44,530 bases of DNA from assembly GCA_903920455.1 (NCBI GenBank), contig CAIXLY010000026.1:1-44530 (forward strand), in the 5' to 3' direction. The DNA comes from an uncultured bacterium. GTDB lineage: Bacteria; Bacteroidota; Bacteroidia; Chitinophagales; Chitinophagaceae. A model generated the notes under the pieces. It searched no databases, was not told the origin of the DNA, and was given only the letters and a program-made list of their open reading frames with translations. Each line of letters starts with the position of its first letter. Position 1 is the first letter of the stretch. Made by a program: the position numbers and the translations under genes. This document shows, piece by piece, positions 41,273 through 44,530 of this stretch.

Positions 41273-42235
41273 TTAATCTTGCCTCGCCTTGGGGCGTGGA
41301 GCGCGAAGTGAATACAATACAGACCCCACAAGACATGCAACAATAACCAACAATGAAATAGTTATTGAAATATGAATTCCAAAAAACTCGATTAACATTT
41401 TAACTCCAATGAAGGCCAACACAATTGCAATGCCCTGTTGCAAGTAATCAAATTTATCAACAGCTCCTTTTAGCAAAAAGAAAAGAGAACGCAGTCCGAG
41501 AAGTGCAAAAATATTGGAGGAATAAATGACCAGAATATCATCAGATGTAAAATCAGCTTTAGCAGATTCCCTTACCAGCGATACTACTGTAGGAATTGAA
41601 TCCAATGCAAAAACAATATCTACTGCAGCCAACATAAAAACAACCACTGCGAGATTTGTAAAAAATATTTTCCCATGAACCTTAATAATATATCGCCCCT
41701 TAGGCTCCATGTCACTAATGCGAAAGATTTGAGTAATGAGCTTATAGATGCGTGTTTGCCCCGGGTCAAATTCAGCATCATCTTTTTTGAAAAAAAGCGT
41801 GTACCCCGTATAAATAAGGAAGGCACCAAAAATATAAAGGATCCAGTGAAAACGATCGATGAGCTCAATCCCCACAGCAATAAAGGCTATACGAAATACA
41901 ATGGCAAGCAATATTCCTATCAACAAAGCTCTGGCAGCATCTTGTTCCTGAACCTTAAAATAGGTGAAGATGAGTATAAATACAAAGATGTTGTCGATAC
42001 TGAGGGACCACTCCATCAAATAAGCCGCAAAGTATTTTGTTGCAACAATTGGAGTTTTTTCAAACCACAAGAACCCACAGAACGCAATAGAAAGCCCTAC
42101 CCAAAAAACGGTCTGCCACAGTGCCTTCTTGATGGTGATTGAAGTGCCTTTTTTACTCATCAGACCCAAATCGAAAACGAGGGCCACTAGAAGCAATGAT
42201 CCAAAGGTCAAATACGTAATTTGGTCTACGCTCAT
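41273..42235 (-). CDS. TerC/Alx family integral membrane protein
   Basis: 320 residues with 8-9 hydrophobic spans. TerC-family hallmarks: MEWSLSIDNIFVFILIFTYF (about 74-93, acidic residues within the membrane), VFMLAAVDIVFALDSIPTVV (DSIP motif) and YSSNIFALLGLRSLFFLL. Members such as Alx and YceF/MeeF export or balance manganese and other metals, some linked to folding of exported proteins. It ends 10 bases upstream of the murF-alr start, so they may be co-transcribed. Confidence 0.85.
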   Translation of the reverse strand: MSVDQITYLTFGSLLLVALVFDLGLMSKKGTSITIKKALWQTVFWVGLSIAFCGFLWFEKTPIVATKYFAAYLMEWSLSIDNIFVFILIFTYFKVQEQDAARALLIGILLAIVFRIAFIAVGIELIDRFHWILYIFGAFLIYTGYTLFFKKDDAEFDPGQTRIYKLITQIFRISDMEPKGRYIIKVHGKIFFTNLAVVVFMLAAVDIVFALDSIPTVVSLVRESAKADFTSDDILVIYSSNIFALLGLRSLFFLLKGAVDKFDYLQQGIAIVLAFIGVKMLIEFFGIHISITISLLVIVACLVGSVLYSLRAPRPKARQD

Positions 42236-42287
42236 AACTGAAATAAATTAATGGCAGTAAAGATAGTCAATCCGAGATGGTGAATCT

Positions 42288-44000
42288 TTAACTGCGGTAT
42301 GCAAATTGTCTTTTTCTAAAGAAAGCATACAAAAAGAAAAGGGCTATGGGGAATAGCAGTGGAAGCAATAAGTTAATGGCCTGCCAGAACCCGGTATCCT
42401 GCTCAATTTTTCCCTTGTCCAGCAGCCTTAGCCTGAATGTCTTTGTTCTGGCCTCCATAATATCAGCCCCGCCAGTTAGGTAAAATAAGCAGTTTCCAAC
42501 AAAATCGCGGTTCGCAAACTGTTGCCGAGTATAGGCATTTGTTCCCATGCGCAATGGGCCATCCTCCTCACTAATCGGATTAAACAAGATGTCTGCATCC
42601 GAGAGCACAATCATCTGATTAGACTCGGCACATTGAGCCACAAAGGGCATGCCGTTTTGGGTCTTCATGATTTCCAAATCTGCTGAAGAAACCCTATTGG
42701 TAAAGGCAGATGAAAACTGACCTTCAAGCAAAATACCAATAGGAATGTTGGGTTTGTTGAACTGACTAAGGTCTTCCTCTTCTTTAATACTTCTCCACTC
42801 AACGATTGCAGGCGTTTGCAATGACCTCGAATATCCGGAACTTGTCAACAACAAATGCTTGCTGATGCCGGGAGAAGCTACCGTATCAAGTGATTGCGGA
42901 AATGATGAAAGCACAAAATCCAGATTTCTTGAAATAGGATGGCCGCCACTATTTCTCAACAGGGGAGCATACGGCCAGGGCAATAACTCGATTTGGGGCT
43001 TATCGCCAACACTTCCGATCACCGAAGGAACTTTATCACACTCTAAATCCTGAACAAGGTCTCGATTTATTCTGATGCCATATTTGAACAACTGATCATC
43101 AAGATCCAGTCCCAGATCAAATGCGATGAAAGAACCGCTGCTTCTTTGCAAGCTGTCCATGCTGGCAAACAAATTATCCAATGCCCACAATACTTTTCCG
43201 CCACCCATGATGTATTGATCAATCTTCAGCTTTTGGCTTTTGCTAAATGTTGAAATTGGCCTCACAATGACTACAGCAGAAAAATCTGCAGGAATAAAAG
43301 ACACGCTGTCTATCGGTAAAACAGAAAAACGATAATTTTTCTGCATGATACCCTCAATAAGATCATATACCCTCAGGTCCAAGGGCTCGCCATTGCCAGA
43401 CAGATAGGCAACTGCGGGTAGACTATCCCTCTGCAACATTACAATTGCCTTTGCAATTTTATATTCCATCAGCGCTTCTGCATTGTTAAGCGATTCCAGT
43501 CCGTTCATGCTGCTTTGACCTTCAAGAAAATCAATACCGAGCTGTCCATTCGGACCAGATAAAATGGCACCCGGAAAAACCAAGGTTTGTTCAGTCTGCT
43601 CTCCCTTTTTTTGCTGGGCCTTTACATTGGTTGGATTGATTCCCATCCGCTGCAGCGAATCGAATAGTAGCGACTTGGAAGAATCACTAAGTCCTTCTCC
43701 CGGTCTTTCAAACTCAACCCTAAACTTTCCGCCACTCAAGGAATTAAAACTGCCTCCCATATCTTCTGCGGCATTGGCAAGTCGCTTAAATCCCGCAGGC
43801 ATATCGCCTTTCAGATAAACAGTAAGTGTTAGTGGTTCTTTAATTTTTCTGATTAAGGATTTGCTCGCATTCGAGAGCGTAAATCGCTTTTCAGCTGTAA
43901 GGTCGATTCCACCATGGAAAAAATAAGAAACTACATTAATGCCAACAATTACCACCAGGGGCAGCAACAAATTTTTTATATGTATTCTTCTTTTTACCAT
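42288..44000 (-). CDS. gldG: Gliding motility ABC transporter component GldG
   Basis: 570 residues. Short basic N-terminus with a membrane span (LLLPLVVIVGINVVSYF), a large periplasmic part with GGIDLTAEKRFTLSNASKSL, the ABC-auxiliary region KGDMPAGFKRLANAAEDM, SSMNGLESLNNAEALMEYKI and MGGGKVLWALDNL, and a C-terminal span (ALFFLYAFFRKRQF). This is the GldG layout (Gld/auxiliary-transport-like). With GldF and the ATPase GldA it forms an ABC transporter required for gliding in flavobacteria (established). It starts 4 bases after gldF. Confidence 0.85.
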   Translation of the reverse strand: MVKRRIHIKNLLLPLVVIVGINVVSYFFHGGIDLTAEKRFTLSNASKSLIRKIKEPLTLTVYLKGDMPAGFKRLANAAEDMGGSFNSLSGGKFRVEFERPGEGLSDSSKSLLFDSLQRMGINPTNVKAQQKKGEQTEQTLVFPGAILSGPNGQLGIDFLEGQSSMNGLESLNNAEALMEYKIAKAIVMLQRDSLPAVAYLSGNGEPLDLRVYDLIEGIMQKNYRFSVLPIDSVSFIPADFSAVVIVRPISTFSKSQKLKIDQYIMGGGKVLWALDNLFASMDSLQRSSGSFIAFDLGLDLDDQLFKYGIRINRDLVQDLECDKVPSVIGSVGDKPQIELLPWPYAPLLRNSGGHPISRNLDFVLSSFPQSLDTVASPGISKHLLLTSSGYSRSLQTPAIVEWRSIKEEEDLSQFNKPNIPIGILLEGQFSSAFTNRVSSADLEIMKTQNGMPFVAQCAESNQMIVLSDADILFNPISEEDGPLRMGTNAYTRQQFANRDFVGNCLFYLTGGADIMEARTKTFRLRLLDKGKIEQDTGFWQAINLLLPLLFPIALFFLYAFFRKRQFAYRS

Positions 44001-44004
44001 CAGA

Positions 44005-44530
44005 TCATTTTGCTTTCACTTTCATTATGGTCAAGTACATAAACAACGATACCATGCTAACAAAATATACAATATCCCTTGAGTCGATATTGCCCTTGCT
44101 GATATTTTCATAATGAACTTGAATGCCCACCAGCGAGATATAATATCCAATGCCGGTCTTCCATGCATCAATGCCGGCTAAAGATGAAAACAAGGAATAG
44201 ATGATATAACACAGGAGTGCACTCAACAAAAAAGAAATTACGGAATTCGATTGCAGGCTGCTTGTAAATATGCCGATAGAAACATACACCGCACAAAGCA
44301 AGATAAGTCCAATATAAGAACCCAATATACCTCCTGCATCAATCCCATCAACAGAAAGCATGTCAATCGAAACAACATACACGAGCGTTCCCAAAAGCGA
44401 CATGATTGTTACACCCAATGCTGCAAAAAACTTACCAAGTACTAGACTGTTTGCCGAAACGGGCGCAGTTCTCAACAGCTCAAAGGTTCCACTGCGATAC
44501 TCTTCACTAAAACTCTTCATGGTAATGGCA
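44005..44530 (-). CDS. gldF: Gliding motility ABC transporter permease GldF (C-terminal part; runs off window)
   Basis: At least 174 residues; the frame is open through the right edge (AITMKSFSEEYRSGTFELL at the start of what is seen), so the internal Met is not the true start. Four to five hydrophobic spans follow (LVLGKFFAALGVTIMSLLGT, GSYIGLILLCAVYVSIGIF, VISFLLSALLCYIIYSLF and others). EEYRSGTFELLRTAPVS is typical of ABC-2 permeases of the GldF group. Its tight spacing to gldG (4 bases) supports a gldFG operon. Confidence 0.85.
   Translation of the reverse strand, partial: AITMKSFSEEYRSGTFELLRTAPVSANSLVLGKFFAALGVTIMSLLGTLVYVVSIDMLSVDGIDAGGILGSYIGLILLCAVYVSIGIFTSSLQSNSVISFLLSALLCYIIYSLFSSLAGIDAWKTGIGYYISLVGIQVHYENISKGNIDSRDIVYFVSMVSLFMYLTIMKVKAK

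Overview
The window comes from a member of the Bacteroidota that has a type IX secretion system (T9SS) and gliding genes. Evidence: porU, gldJ, porT, gldG and gldF are all present; there is a fused MurF-alanine racemase of the Bacteroidota type; secreted proteins end in T9SS type A sorting domains; and Bacteroidota-style promoters (TAnnTTTG) can be seen. Class level (Chitinophagia or Cytophagia) cannot be settled from the sequence alone.

Layout. 1-9.7 kb is core genome: porU (cut by the window edge) diverges from gldJ, then murF, a DUF983 protein and class II aldolase run forward, followed by an altronate dehydratase/sodium-sugar symporter divergent pair. 9.7-17.9 kb is a gene graveyard: a truncated RhuM gene, two broken DUF1016 nuclease genes (one destroyed by a single CGA-to-TGA type stop), a beta-propeller remnant and at least four copies of a 28-bp extragenic repeat. 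Among these lie a di-haem peroxidase, an exported methyltransferase, a Cache-domain lipoprotein and an unusual GNAT-aminotransferase fusion.

17.87-28.35 kb looks like an integrated element inserted at the 3' end of tRNA-Ser(GGA). A tyrosine recombinase lies beside the tRNA, and 17 bases of the tRNA 3' end are repeated at the far end next to a terminator. The cargo is AT-rich: an FkbM methyltransferase, two T9SS-sorted CotH kinases, and a tight VTC polyphosphate polymerase-DUF4956-DUF2490 operon. Inside it, a ~293-bp direct repeat carries perfect palindromes with a TTCCGGAA core and, in its left copy, the 3' end of a lost second integrase. This suggests nested or tandem integrations.

28.4-44.5 kb is core genome again: engB-polysaccharide deacetylase-tatD (reverse), ubiE-porT (forward), a Wzi/RemB-like barrel, pyrC, a MutS-like ATPase and comM (forward), then lspA, murF-alr, terC, gldG and gldF (reverse). 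comM and lspA converge in a TTAA where their stop codons overlap, beside three G7 tracts that could form a G-quadruplex.

Best candidate for a little-described system: the element-borne CotH-CotH-VTC-DUF4956-DUF2490 module. Its members span surface (sorted kinases), outer membrane (DUF2490 barrel), inner membrane (DUF4956) and cytoplasm (VTC). This suggests a cross-envelope phosphate or polyphosphate process, but that role is inference.
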